DNA of 64,000 nucleotides from Clostridium_AW malenominatum. GTDB taxonomy: Bacteria; Bacillota; Clostridia; Clostridiales; Clostridiaceae. Positions 34,570 to 42,912 of this stretch are shown piece by piece (position 1 is the first letter of the stretch; each line of letters begins with the position of its first letter). Both the position numbers and the translations under genes were made by a program. The notes beneath the pieces are model-generated. The model ran no database searches and was not told the origin of the DNA. It was given only the letters and a program-made list of their open reading frames with translations. The DNA is taken from the NCBI RefSeq assembly GCF_039521365.1, contig NZ_BAAACF010000001.1, positions 2,108,001-2,172,000 of the forward strand, given 5' to 3'.

Positions 34570-35280
34570 GTGGCGGAAAATAAATTAACATTAATTGAAC
34601 ATTTATCCGAGTTAAGAAAAAGACTTTTTATTATAATACTTTCTTTAATTATAACTAGTTCCGGAAGTTATTACTATGTTGAAAAATTAGTTAAAGAACT
34701 AGTTAAATATACTAATTATTTAGATTTTGTATATTTAACTCCTTCAGAACTTTTTCTTACCTATATAAAAATATCACTTGTTATGGGAATTGTAATATCG
34801 TCTCCAATTCTATTAAGACAGATTTGGCTTTTTCTTAAACCAGGTCTGACTAAAAGGGAACGAAGATATATTACCTTGTCTCTATTAGGTGGAGTATTAT
34901 TTTTCGCAGCAGGAGTAATTTTTGCATATCTCTTAGTTATACCAGTAACTATTAAGTTTTTTACAGGCTTTACTTTAGAGGGTATTACGCCTACTATTTC
35001 CTTTAGAAGTTATGTAGATTTCATATGCTCTCTACTTTTAGCCTTTGGCCTAGTTTTTGAAATGCCAATTTTATCTGTACTATTAACTAAATTTGGCTTA
35101 ATTAATTCAATTATGCTAAGAAAAAATAGAAAAATGGTTATACTAGTTATTTTTGTTGTAGCAGCAATAATAACTCCACCGGATGTAATATCCCAATTAC
35201 TTCTTGCAATGCCGATGATGATTTTATTTGAAATTAGTATATGGCTATCTAAAATTGTAGGTAGAAAAAAAGAAATATAA
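34570..35280 (+). CDS. tatC: Twin-arginine translocase subunit TatC
   Basis: 236 residues with six predicted membrane helices. The cytoplasmic N-terminus LIEHLSELRKRL is the TatC signal-recognition motif, and FLKPGLTKRERRY plus the SFRSYVDF / FGLVFEMP segments are conserved. It recognises twin-arginine signals; the obvious client in this window is the YdhY-like protein of the same operon. The start is GTG after AGAGGATGAAG. Confidence 0.93.
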   Translation: MAENKLTLIEHLSELRKRLFIIILSLIITSSGSYYYVEKLVKELVKYTNYLDFVYLTPSELFLTYIKISLVMGIVISSPILLRQIWLFLKPGLTKRERRYITLSLLGGVLFFAAGVIFAYLLVIPVTIKFFTGFTLEGITPTISFRSYVDFICSLLLAFGLVFEMPILSVLLTKFGLINSIMLRKNRKMVILVIFVVAAIITPPDVISQLLLAMPMMILFEISIWLSKIVGRKKEI

Positions 35281-35308
35281 TATAAATATTACTAATAAAA
35301 TATCGCTT

Positions 35309-35361
35309 TATTACATAACATAACCTTAGAATTTTAAATTTTAAAGGAGTGTTATGTAATA
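35309..35361 (+). repeat. 12-bp inverted repeat bracketing the DUF1292 ribosome site
   Basis: TATTACATAACA (35309-35320) is a perfect complement of TGTTATGTAATA (35350-35361). The SD AAAGGAG lies at the edge of the loop and the stem runs into the first base of the ATG. This could hide the start region in the RNA or be an operator. Confidence 0.55.
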
Positions 35362-35591
35362 TGAGCGCTAAAACCTATTCTTTCAGAGATGAAGATGGAA
35401 ATTTAGTAAATTATACTGTAAAAGAAATGTTAGCCATAGACAAAAAAGAATATATTTTAATGGCTCCCGAAACGGATCGTTCTAGTGTTGAAGTTTATAA
35501 ATTCAGCATGCAAGATGGAAATGAATGTCTAGAACTTGTAGATAACGAGCAAGAATTATCTAAAATAAAATCTGCATCTAAAATTATTTAA
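35361..35591 (+). CDS. DUF1292-family small protein
   Basis: 76 residues, acidic. The pattern FRDEDGNLVNYTVKEMLAIDKKEYILMAP...SVEVYKF...LELVDNEQEL matches the DUF1292 consensus (DEDGNE...F.VDGKEYVLL...VEI.R). Function unknown. ATG 35361 is preceded by AAAGGAGTG. It is the last gene before a terminator, 80 nt after tatC. Confidence 0.8.
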   Translation: MSAKTYSFRDEDGNLVNYTVKEMLAIDKKEYILMAPETDRSSVEVYKFSMQDGNECLELVDNEQELSKIKSASKII

Positions 35592-35609
35592 AAAAATAAA
35601 AAAATGTCA

Positions 35610-35640
35610 AAAGGACGTGCATTAATCTGCGCGTCCTTTA
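35610..35640. terminator. Terminator between the ydhY-tat block and the second CotH gene
   Basis: 12-bp stem with one G-T pair (AAAGGACGTGCA / TGCGCGTCCTTT, loop of 6) followed on the plus strand by ATTTT; A-rich on the left, so it may also serve the minus strand. Confidence 0.8.
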
Positions 35641-37157
35641 TTTTCATTCATAGTTGTATTCCCTGTGGTTGGAAGCTCTCCTGATAGCTGTTTTTTAATG
35701 TTTTCTACTCTATCTTTTATATAGGTCATAATGGAAGGTGCATTTCCCATCATACCTCCACCACCTCTTACACCTTTGAAATCACCACCCATGAAGCCTT
35801 TATCCATACCTCCTTCTGGTGGAGCTGGTCTATTTTCTGGTTTTAAATTTCCTTGGGTATTTTTTGAGGCAGCGGTAACCCCATCTGGTCTTTGCTTAGG
35901 CATATTTTCCGGCCTATTCATATTAGCATTAGTATTTGCATTTGAAGTTGTATTTGAATCAATATTTATTTGAGTATATTTTAAGTTGTTTTCAAACTGC
36001 TCCATAGTATAAAACTTAGTATTATCAGCTTCTACGTAAGGTCTTATAATATTTGCAAGCTCTGTAGTTCTTTCTTCAAAGTTTTCAAGATAGGTAAGAA
36101 GAGCTTTTACATATCCATGATATTTTTCTTTGTATTCTGCCACAGCTAATAAATTATTTATTAAAGGAAGATTTTTTATATTAACCCCTGAAACTGGTTC
36201 ATCAATAGGTATGGTTGAAATATTTCCACCACCAAATCCTCCCATGGACATATTATAATCCCAAGGTAGTACAGTAAACTTACCATTCTGTCCATATAAG
36301 TAATAGTTTTGAGCCATGTTACCGCTATAACTATCGTAGTTACCTAACACTGTATTAGCTGCTATATATTTTAACGCACTATCCACATCTAACACCTTTT
36401 CAATATCCCTCTTTTCACCCTGCGACATTTCATTTAAGGTTTTGATAAGGGTTTTTAAATCAGTTTTGCTTAAATCACCTCCATTTTTTTGTTCATAGCT
36501 ATCATAGCTTCCACCTTCAACATATTGAAGAGTACTTCCTTTTTCCTGTTTATATAAGTTACCACTGTTATTTCCAAAGTTTCTTTCTAAGTAGCTATCA
36601 TCTATAGCTTCAATGCATAAGTAAAATCCTTGTAGTTTTCCGTTTACATAAATATTTGCAAAAACAGTTTCAGGTACATTAGCTCCTATGGATTTTAACG
36701 CTTCATAACTTAAATACTCCCTCATAAAGGAAGGGTCAGCGTACATATTGTTTACAACTATTTCATCTAGCCCTAAAAGGTTTTGACCCTTTACATACTT
36801 ATCTAGCTTAATCCTAAAACTATAACGGTCTGATTCACTACTAGCCACGGATCTTAATGTAAGATTTCCCTTTGTTCTAAACCCTACATTCTTAATAGTG
36901 TTGCCATCTATGGTTACATCTGCACTTTTATACTCCTCTGCCAGTGGATTATCAAGAATGTTTTTCCAATCACTTTCAGGAATCTCAACTTTAATATCTA
37001 TGACCTTATCTTCTTGAAAAATAGAATCATAAGCTGCCTCAGTACTACCCTGAACTTGAACTTTTTCTTTACTATTCTTAATTATAAAGGCTGTTACAAT
37101 TAGTATAATTGCAATACTTAAAGCTAAGATTTTTTTTATTTTAATATTTTCATTCAT
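35622..37157 (-). CDS. CotH-family (Fam20C-like kinase fold) protein, second copy
   Basis: Signal-anchored extracytoplasmic CotH protein (ILALSIAIILIVTAFII). CotH motifs: FRTKGNLTLRS, GNYDSYSGNMAQNYYLYG and the metal-site segment VLPWDYNMSMGG. The last ~110 residues are low-complexity (Asn/Thr run, PENMPKQRPDG, then a Gly/Met-rich stretch), as seen in other clostridial CotH proteins. ATG 37157 follows GGGGAAAGAG; the earlier in-frame ATG lies before that site. Its stop lies in the shared terminator. Substrate unknown. Confidence 0.85.
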   Translation of the reverse strand: MNENIKIKKILALSIAIILIVTAFIIKNSKEKVQVQGSTEAAYDSIFQEDKVIDIKVEIPESDWKNILDNPLAEEYKSADVTIDGNTIKNVGFRTKGNLTLRSVASSESDRYSFRIKLDKYVKGQNLLGLDEIVVNNMYADPSFMREYLSYEALKSIGANVPETVFANIYVNGKLQGFYLCIEAIDDSYLERNFGNNSGNLYKQEKGSTLQYVEGGSYDSYEQKNGGDLSKTDLKTLIKTLNEMSQGEKRDIEKVLDVDSALKYIAANTVLGNYDSYSGNMAQNYYLYGQNGKFTVLPWDYNMSMGGFGGGNISTIPIDEPVSGVNIKNLPLINNLLAVAEYKEKYHGYVKALLTYLENFEERTTELANIIRPYVEADNTKFYTMEQFENNLKYTQINIDSNTTSNANTNANMNRPENMPKQRPDGVTAASKNTQGNLKPENRPAPPEGGMDKGFMGGDFKGVRGGGGMMGNAPSIMTYIKDRVENIKKQLSGELPTTGNTTMNENKGRAD

Positions 37158-37174
37158 ATACTCTTTCCCCTTCA

Positions 37175-37861
37175 TTAATATTCTGCTTTATCTGCGTGCA
37201 TTGATAAGGAAATATTTAAATTACCATTTCTGCATCTAAGGGCATCTAAAAATTCCTTTTGACTTATTTTATTATCTATAGTAACGGTATAAACAAGTTG
37301 ATAAAGACTTCCTAAGTCCATAGTCTTTACTTTAATTAATTCATGACTCCCTACAAATTCATTAAAAACCTCGTCAAAAGCCCCTTCATAATCTAAATCC
37401 TCTGGAATAGTTATCTTAAGTAGTTTTTGAGAAACCTTTCTTTCTCCAAAATTAAATATGTTAAGAGCAAACATAAGTAAACAAAGAAATATTGTAAACA
37501 AAATAGCATATCCAAAAACTCCAACTCCACAAGCTAGCCCCGCTGCCATAGTAAAGAGCACATAGGATATATCCTTTGGGTCTCCAGGGGCACTTCTAAA
37601 TCTAATTATAGAAAAGGCTCCTGTTAAACTAAAAGCTCTTGCAATATTACTTCCAATTAAAAATACAATTATTGCAATTACTGAAGGCACAATAATTAAT
37701 GTAAGAGCAAAGTTTTCTGAATATCCTTTTTTGCTAGAGGTCTTCATATAAGTAAAGCTTATAATTCCACCTAAAATAAAGGATATCACTATAGTTAATA
37801 TTGAGTTTCCTAAAGAAATTGATGTATTAGTTGTGGTTGCGTTAAATATTGATTCAAGCAT
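37175..37861 (-). CDS. DUF4956 membrane protein, second copy
   Basis: Paralogue of the protein at 8787-9467, with the same plan: about four helices, the IIRFRSAPGDPKDISYVLFTMAAGLACGVG core and a soluble C-terminal domain. It is ordered between the VTC and CotH genes. Its start overlaps the VTC gene by about 50 nt, with AAAGGGG 10 nt upstream of the ATG, so translation is probably coupled. Confidence 0.85.
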   Translation of the reverse strand: MLESIFNATTTNTSISLGNSILTIVISFILGGIISFTYMKTSSKKGYSENFALTLIIVPSVIAIIVFLIGSNIARAFSLTGAFSIIRFRSAPGDPKDISYVLFTMAAGLACGVGVFGYAILFTIFLCLLMFALNIFNFGERKVSQKLLKITIPEDLDYEGAFDEVFNEFVGSHELIKVKTMDLGSLYQLVYTVTIDNKISQKEFLDALRCRNGNLNISLSMHADKAEY

Positions 37862-38598
37862 GGTTTCATTTCCCCTTTCAATTGTGTATTGCTTAATAGC
37901 ATTTTTTCATATTCATTCCCATATTTTGAAAAACTTCTTTTAAATATTTTATATTCTGAAAGCAATTTACATAGCCATAATGGTATGCTATAATCTGTTT
38001 TTATTTCCATAAGAATCTCATCTTCTTGTAATAAATTTTCTCCATAGTCTCCCTTCTCTAAAGCTAAATCATATCTTCTTGTTCTTATATTTTCATCAAA
38101 GGTTATTCTTAAATTTCGATTTTCCTTATAAAAGAAGGCCCTTCTATCATAGGCTATATAAAGCTTTGGCTTAAGATGATAAGTTTTAAAAATATACTCT
38201 ACTTCATTTATAACTTGTTTATTCATATAATTTTTTATCTCTGGCTTCTTACCAGTAGAAAAAAACTCATATGCCTCCTGTAGTTCTAGTTTAGTTCTTC
38301 TTTTATTACCAAAGCCATTAACCTTTTTCTTTACCTCTAAAAACACCTTATCCTCACCTTTGGGAATTCCATAGGCTCTTAGGCGAAGCTTCTCTTTATA
38401 GGTAGGCTTACATAGAGAAGTTCTTATTAAATGATTATCTTCTGTATCATAGTAGATATTGCTTATGGTATAGAATTCTTTTTCCTTGTTGTAATCATCA
38501 AGTTCCATATATCTCAAAATCCTATTTTCAATATCTTTGTATATGGATTTATGGATTAAAAATTTACATTCTTGTCTATTAAAAACCTCGATAGCCAT
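37810..38598 (-). CDS. VTC-domain protein (polyphosphate polymerase-like), second copy
   Basis: VTC tunnel-fold domain of 262 residues, longer and diverged from the copy at 9479. Matching strands: NRQECKFLIHK, LRLRAYGIP, VFLEVKKKVNGFGNKRRTK, YIAYDRRAFFYKENRNLRITFDENIRT and ILMEIKTD. The lysine/arginine strands expected to line the polyphosphate tunnel are present. ATG 38598 is 7 nt from GGAG; the first in-frame ATG (38604) is too close. First gene of the second VTC-DUF4956-CotH operon, divergent from the two-component system. Confidence 0.85.
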   Translation of the reverse strand: MAIEVFNRQECKFLIHKSIYKDIENRILRYMELDDYNKEKEFYTISNIYYDTEDNHLIRTSLCKPTYKEKLRLRAYGIPKGEDKVFLEVKKKVNGFGNKRRTKLELQEAYEFFSTGKKPEIKNYMNKQVINEVEYIFKTYHLKPKLYIAYDRRAFFYKENRNLRITFDENIRTRRYDLALEKGDYGENLLQEDEILMEIKTDYSIPLWLCKLLSEYKIFKRSFSKYGNEYEKMLLSNTQLKGEMKPCLNQYLTQPQLIHQFL

Positions 38599-38648
38599 TG
38601 CCATACTCCTTTCTTTAATTTCTCTTAATTCACTTTAATTTTATAAAT

Positions 38649-38742
38649 TGAAGCTTAAACAAACCTTAAATCCCCTTTGACAATCCATGAGTTCACATAC
38701 TGTTTACATTTAAGGTTTATTAAAGGTTTACTGTGATATAAT
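38649..38742. promoter_or_regulatory. Divergent operator: two pairs of tandem 11-bp OmpR-type boxes, with extended -10
   Basis: On the plus strand TTTAAGGTTTA and TTAAAGGTTTA lie head to tail at 38709-38730, just before an extended -10 (TGATATAAT, 38734-38742). On the minus strand TTTAAGGTTTG and TTTAAGCTTCA lie head to tail at 38670-38649, facing the VTC operon. One helical-turn spacing is typical of OmpR/PhoB-family binding, so the adjacent response regulator probably controls both itself and the VTC-DUF4956-CotH genes. Confidence 0.6.
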
Positions 38743-38770
38743 AAGATAATTAAAAAATGGAGGGATATTT

Positions 38771-39448
38771 ATGAGAATACTTTTGGTTGAAGATGAACTT
38801 CATTTAGCTGAAGCCTTAACTCAAATACTAAAAAAAAATAACTATACAGTAGATACAGTTAATGATGGAGAAACGGGACTAGATAATGCTTTAAGCAACA
38901 TATATGATTTAATAATATTAGATATAATGTTACCTAAAATGGATGGCATAACCATACTTAAGAAACTACGGGCAGAAGGGATTTCTTCTTCAGTGATTAT
39001 GCTTACAGCTAAGGGAGAAATTTCACACAAAGTCATAGGTCTTGATAGTGGAGCTGATGATTATTTATCAAAACCCTTTGCTACTGAGGAACTTTTGGCA
39101 AGAATAAGAGCCATGTCCAGACGCAAGGGTGAGGTGTTACTAGATAACACTTTAAAATTTGGAGATATTGAACTTAATACCGCCACATTGAAGTTATCTA
39201 AGGGAGATAAAGAAGTGAAACTTATATTGAAGGAAAGTGAACTTTTAGATCTTCTTATTTCTAGAAAAAATGGAGTAACCTCTAAAGAGATTATTATTGA
39301 GAAGCTTTGGGGATTTAATTCAGAAGTGGAGCATAATCATGTGGAGGTTTATATTTCTTTTCTAAGAAAAAAACTATTATTTTTAAATTCAAAGGTAGTC
39401 ATAAATACTATTAGAGGAGTAGGATATGTTTTGGAGGAGAAAAAATAA
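38771..39448 (+). CDS. OmpR-family response regulator
   Basis: Receiver domain (phospho-acceptor Asp in LIILDIMLPKMDG; Thr and Lys switch residues in MLTAK and LSKPF) and a C-terminal winged-helix domain (LLISRKNGVTSKEIIIEKLWG...VEVYISFLRKKL...IRGVGYVLEE). 225 residues, complete. The histidine kinase starts at the next base after its stop codon. Tandem direct repeats in its promoter suggest autoregulation. Confidence 0.93.
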   Translation: MRILLVEDELHLAEALTQILKKNNYTVDTVNDGETGLDNALSNIYDLIILDIMLPKMDGITILKKLRAEGISSSVIMLTAKGEISHKVIGLDSGADDYLSKPFATEELLARIRAMSRRKGEVLLDNTLKFGDIELNTATLKLSKGDKEVKLILKESELLDLLISRKNGVTSKEIIIEKLWGFNSEVEHNHVEVYISFLRKKLLFLNSKVVINTIRGVGYVLEEKK

Positions 39449-40672
39449 ATGTTTAAGGAGCTAAGAAACAAATTTCTTATATTAAATTTAGTAATAATTT
39501 CTGTTACCATGATCATGGCTTTTACTGCCATATATTTAATGACCTACAATAATGTTAATAGAGATATTAATGGAGAACTCCGAAAGATCTCTGAGTTTAA
39601 TCGTAAACCTATGGAAACTCCTAAGGATCTCCCCCACCCTCCAGAGCGTTCCATTTCTTTTACTATAAATACAGATAATAATGGAAATGTAGAAAGCTTT
39701 GATTCCATATTTGAAATAGAAAAAGACTTTTACGAAAAGGCAAAGACCTTAGCTTTGAATAAAAATAAAGAAAATGGCAGATTTAAATTAGAAGATAATT
39801 ACTGGGCCTTTATGATAAGACCTAGCTTTTATGGAAATAAAATAACTTTCCTAGACATAACTTCTCGCCAAGGCATTCTTACAAATTTAATTTATACCTT
39901 TTTGATTGTTGCCTTAGCAATGCTAATAGTTATTTTTCTCATAAGTAGGTTTTTTGCCAATAAATCCATAAAGCCTATTAAAGAAGCTTTCGAAAGACAA
40001 AAACAATTTATTGCAGATGCTTCCCATGAACTAAAAACTCCCCTTGCTGTTATCAATACAAATGTAGATGTACTCTTAGGGAGCGGAGAAGATACCATAA
40101 AAAATCAGTCAAAATGGCTCTACTACATTAAATCTGAAGTAGAAAGAATGACTAATTTAACAAAGGATTTGCTTTATTTAACAAATGTAGATTACTCAGA
40201 GGTATCCTTAATCTTCTCAAGTTTTAACTTAAGTGAAGCCTTAGAAAATGTAATACTAACCATGGAAGGAGTCATTTTCGAAAGCAATATTTTACTAGAC
40301 TACCACATGGATTCAAATTTAATAATGATGGGAAATAACGAACAAATTAGACAGGTAATTATGATTCTTTTAGATAATGCATTAAAATACACCGAACCAA
40401 AAGGAAAGGTGGAGGTGGTTTTAAGAAGAAATCATAACCATAGCCTTTTATCAATAAAAAATTCCGGAAAAGGAATTGCTGAAGAGGATATTAATAAAAT
40501 ATTTGATAGATTTTATCGCATTGATAAATCACGTTCAAGAAATAGTGGGGGATATGGTCTAGGCCTCGCCATAGCTCGCGCAATTGTGGAGCAACATGGT
40601 GGCAGTATTTATGCTAAAAGTGTTTTAAATGAAAGTACTACCTTTACAGTGGAACTACCTCTTATAAATTAA
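39449..40672 (+). CDS. Two-component sensor histidine kinase
   Basis: Membrane kinase of 407 residues. TM1 ~9-30; extracytoplasmic sensor of about 100 residues with no domain I recognise; TM2 ~143-166; then the phospho-acceptor H box ADASHELKTPLAVI and the HATPase motifs NNEQIRQVIMILLDNALKYT, SGKGIAEEDINKIFDRFYRID and GGYGLGLAIARAIVEQHGG. No HAMP is evident. It forms an immediate operon with the response regulator and ends at a terminator. Confidence 0.93.
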   Translation: MFKELRNKFLILNLVIISVTMIMAFTAIYLMTYNNVNRDINGELRKISEFNRKPMETPKDLPHPPERSISFTINTDNNGNVESFDSIFEIEKDFYEKAKTLALNKNKENGRFKLEDNYWAFMIRPSFYGNKITFLDITSRQGILTNLIYTFLIVALAMLIVIFLISRFFANKSIKPIKEAFERQKQFIADASHELKTPLAVINTNVDVLLGSGEDTIKNQSKWLYYIKSEVERMTNLTKDLLYLTNVDYSEVSLIFSSFNLSEALENVILTMEGVIFESNILLDYHMDSNLIMMGNNEQIRQVIMILLDNALKYTEPKGKVEVVLRRNHNHSLLSIKNSGKGIAEEDINKIFDRFYRIDKSRSRNSGGYGLGLAIARAIVEQHGGSIYAKSVLNESTTFTVELPLIN

Positions 40673-40724
40673 AAACAATCATTGCTAGTCCTAAGTATAA
40701 TAGGAATTGGCAATGATTGTTTTT
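40671..40724. terminator. Bidirectional terminator after the two-component system
   Basis: 15-bp perfect outer stem (AAAAACAATCATTGC / GCAATGATTGTTTTT) with a possible small inner CCTA/TAGG pairing. It separates the convergent kinase and serine-hydrolase genes. Confidence 0.85.
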
Positions 40725-40739
40725 ATATTTGAAAAGTGG

Positions 40740-41534
40740 TTAGCAGCAATATTCTGTAACTATTTTCCCTATATTATTATTAAATTCTACCCCATGGGCA
40801 TTGTCTTTTAATTCTTTAGTTAAAACTACAATAATGATATTTCCAACCTTTGAGAAAAGTATCCCTGCATCATGTTCCACTCCTGGAAGATCTCCTGTTT
40901 TATGTCCAAAAGTAATTTCCTTTGGCATTAAAAGAGGAAGTTTATTATTACATTGTTGTTTTTTTAATATATCTAATATAACATTTTGAGTATTAGAAGA
41001 TAATTTTAATACATCTGAGGAATTCAAATAACATTCTAATATCATTAAAGTATCCTTAGGTGATGTATAATTATCTCTTCCCATCTTTTTAGCTTCTCCA
41101 TCCATCATCTTTCTTCCAAGCACTGTATCCTTCATACCCAACTCTTTTACGGTATTATTTATTGAATCCATACCTAAAGTATCAATCAATATATTTGTAG
41201 CTACATTATCGCTCAGTATAATCATTAATGTAGCTAAATCCTTTATGGTTACATTAAGATTGGAATCTAAATCCTTTAATATTCCAAAACCGCCTACTTT
41301 ATCTTCATCTTTTACAACTATTCTGTCTTCAAGATTAATTTCCCTTTTTTCAATTCTTTTGAATAACTCTAATAAAATTGAAAGCTTTATAATACTTGCT
41401 GAAGGAAATGCAACTTCTTCATTATAACCAAAGTATTCTCCAGTATTTTCATTTTTGACTATTACTCCACAATTCCCTTCAAATTTTTCTATTTCACTTA
41501 TAATTTTATCTTTTATTGAAGCAAAATTACTCAC
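40740..41534 (-). CDS. Class-A beta-lactamase-fold serine hydrolase
   Basis: 264 residues with the penicillin-recognising serine motifs: SxxK in PSASIIKL (~46-53), SDN in ILSDNVATN and KTG in GHKTGDLPG. The omega-loop region (LGRKMMDGEAKKMGRDN) lacks a clear equivalent of catalytic Glu166, so true beta-lactamase activity is doubtful; a D-amidase or peptidase role is possible. No signal peptide is obvious, suggesting a cytoplasmic site. It lies 26 nt after a permease and close to an N-acyl-D-amino-acid deacylase, which hints at use of D-amino-acid peptides. Confidence 0.85.
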   Translation of the reverse strand: MSNFASIKDKIISEIEKFEGNCGVIVKNENTGEYFGYNEEVAFPSASIIKLSILLELFKRIEKREINLEDRIVVKDEDKVGGFGILKDLDSNLNVTIKDLATLMIILSDNVATNILIDTLGMDSINNTVKELGMKDTVLGRKMMDGEAKKMGRDNYTSPKDTLMILECYLNSSDVLKLSSNTQNVILDILKKQQCNNKLPLLMPKEITFGHKTGDLPGVEHDAGILFSKVGNIIIVVLTKELKDNAHGVEFNNNIGKIVTEYCC

Positions 41535-41560
41535 AATAACCCCTCCTCTAATAGCAAATT

Positions 41561-42865
41561 TTAAAATTTATAGAAGAACGCAAAAGCTGCTACATATAGT
41601 AAACTTACTACGGTTATTGCTAGTCCATTTTTTACCAAAGACTTTAAATCCTTAGATCTGGCAAGTCCCATTTGCCCCACCATATCACCAGTTGGATATG
41701 CAAAAGATGTTATTTGAGAACCAACTAATAACACTATAGCCCAAAGAGCCATTGGGAAATTAAATTGTTGTAATATTGGTAAAAACATTGTATGCATAAC
41801 CTTTTCTTGAGCAACAGCAGCACCTGAAACTCCAAATATACCAATTAAAGTACTTACTATCATAAATATTCCTGGCCCACCTGAATTTATAAGTGGTTTT
41901 ATAAGTTCAGCTATAGCATCAAAAGCTCCTGATTTAGTTACAAAGTTTAGGAATGGATCGTAAAGGACAAATAGTATAAATATCCAGTACATCTTTGAAC
42001 TACCTTTAATAATAGCCTTTAAGCTATCTTCTGGTTTAAATCCTGCCACATATCCAACTATAAGAGCTGTTAACGTAATAACTACAATAACATAGGAAGC
42101 ACCCGCTTTATTTATAATTCCATATATCATAGAAATTAGCATAACTATTAGAAAAGTAATGGTAGCTTTTTTAGACTTTCCATTCTCAACAAAGTCATTT
42201 TCATTGACAATATCTTCTTTAGCATAACTCTCAATACCTTCATATTTTGCCTGTGTTTTTAGTGCTACAAAATAAGTTGTTACTAGAACAATTATTGCTA
42301 GTGGAACGCCTGCATATAACATATATTTACCATAGCTTAATTCCGCTAATGCCATTGTTGTAACTACTGGTGGAGCAAATGGTCCAATAAATAATCCAGC
42401 TGCGCCGGCACCATGTAATAAAACCCCTAAAGCATTTGGTGTAATTCCAAAGCTTGCAACTATAGGAATAATAATAGGAGCCAGTATGGCATTTCCTCCC
42501 GCCATAGAACCAAGTAAAGCCACTACCAAAGTTGACGATGTCATACTAGCAATTATAACTTGTTTTTTACTCTTAACCCCAGTCTTTGTCATTACAAAAT
42601 GCACTAAGTTTTGTGCTACCCCAGTTTGAGTTAATAACTCTCCCAATCCAGCACCTAAAAGTATTACAAAACCTATTAGGCCTAAAAAAGAACCTAATCC
42701 TTGAGCAATAGCATTACCAAAGTCTATAGGAGTTTGTCCAGTTAGAATTCCCCCTAATAATACGCTCAAAAGCACAACCCATAGCATGTCCTTTCCTTTA
42801 AAGGAAACTATAATGTAAAAAATTAGTGGTAATAGTCCTAGAATTTTAGGTAGACCAAGTATCAT
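41561..42865 (-). CDS. Ion-transporter-superfamily permease (GntP/NhaC-like), substrate unknown
   Basis: Polytopic protein of 434 residues with roughly 10-12 helices. Repeats such as GLIGFVILLGAGLGELLTQTGVAQNLV, GSMAGGNAILAPIIIPI and SQITSFAYPTGDMVGQMGLA resemble ion-transporter-superfamily members (gluconate/GntP, NhaC, dicarboxylate families). Annotators often label such proteins Na+/H+ antiporters. Context (RpiR regulator, serine hydrolase, D-aminoacylase) suggests import of an acylated amino acid or small peptide. In series with the serine hydrolase downstream. Confidence 0.8.
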   Translation of the reverse strand: MILGLPKILGLLPLIFYIIVSFKGKDMLWVVLLSVLLGGILTGQTPIDFGNAIAQGLGSFLGLIGFVILLGAGLGELLTQTGVAQNLVHFVMTKTGVKSKKQVIIASMTSSTLVVALLGSMAGGNAILAPIIIPIVASFGITPNALGVLLHGAGAAGLFIGPFAPPVVTTMALAELSYGKYMLYAGVPLAIIVLVTTYFVALKTQAKYEGIESYAKEDIVNENDFVENGKSKKATITFLIVMLISMIYGIINKAGASYVIVVITLTALIVGYVAGFKPEDSLKAIIKGSSKMYWIFILFVLYDPFLNFVTKSGAFDAIAELIKPLINSGGPGIFMIVSTLIGIFGVSGAAVAQEKVMHTMFLPILQQFNFPMALWAIVLLVGSQITSFAYPTGDMVGQMGLARSKDLKSLVKNGLAITVVSLLYVAAFAFFYKF

Positions 42866-42912
42866 AATAAATCCTCCTTTGTTATAATTTAAAATTTATA
42901 TAAAATTAAAAT

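Noticed and set aside
40740..41534. Antibiotic-resistance beta-lactamase
   Set aside because: SxxK, SDN and KTG are present, but I find no Glu166 equivalent and no secretion signal; context favours another amide substrate.
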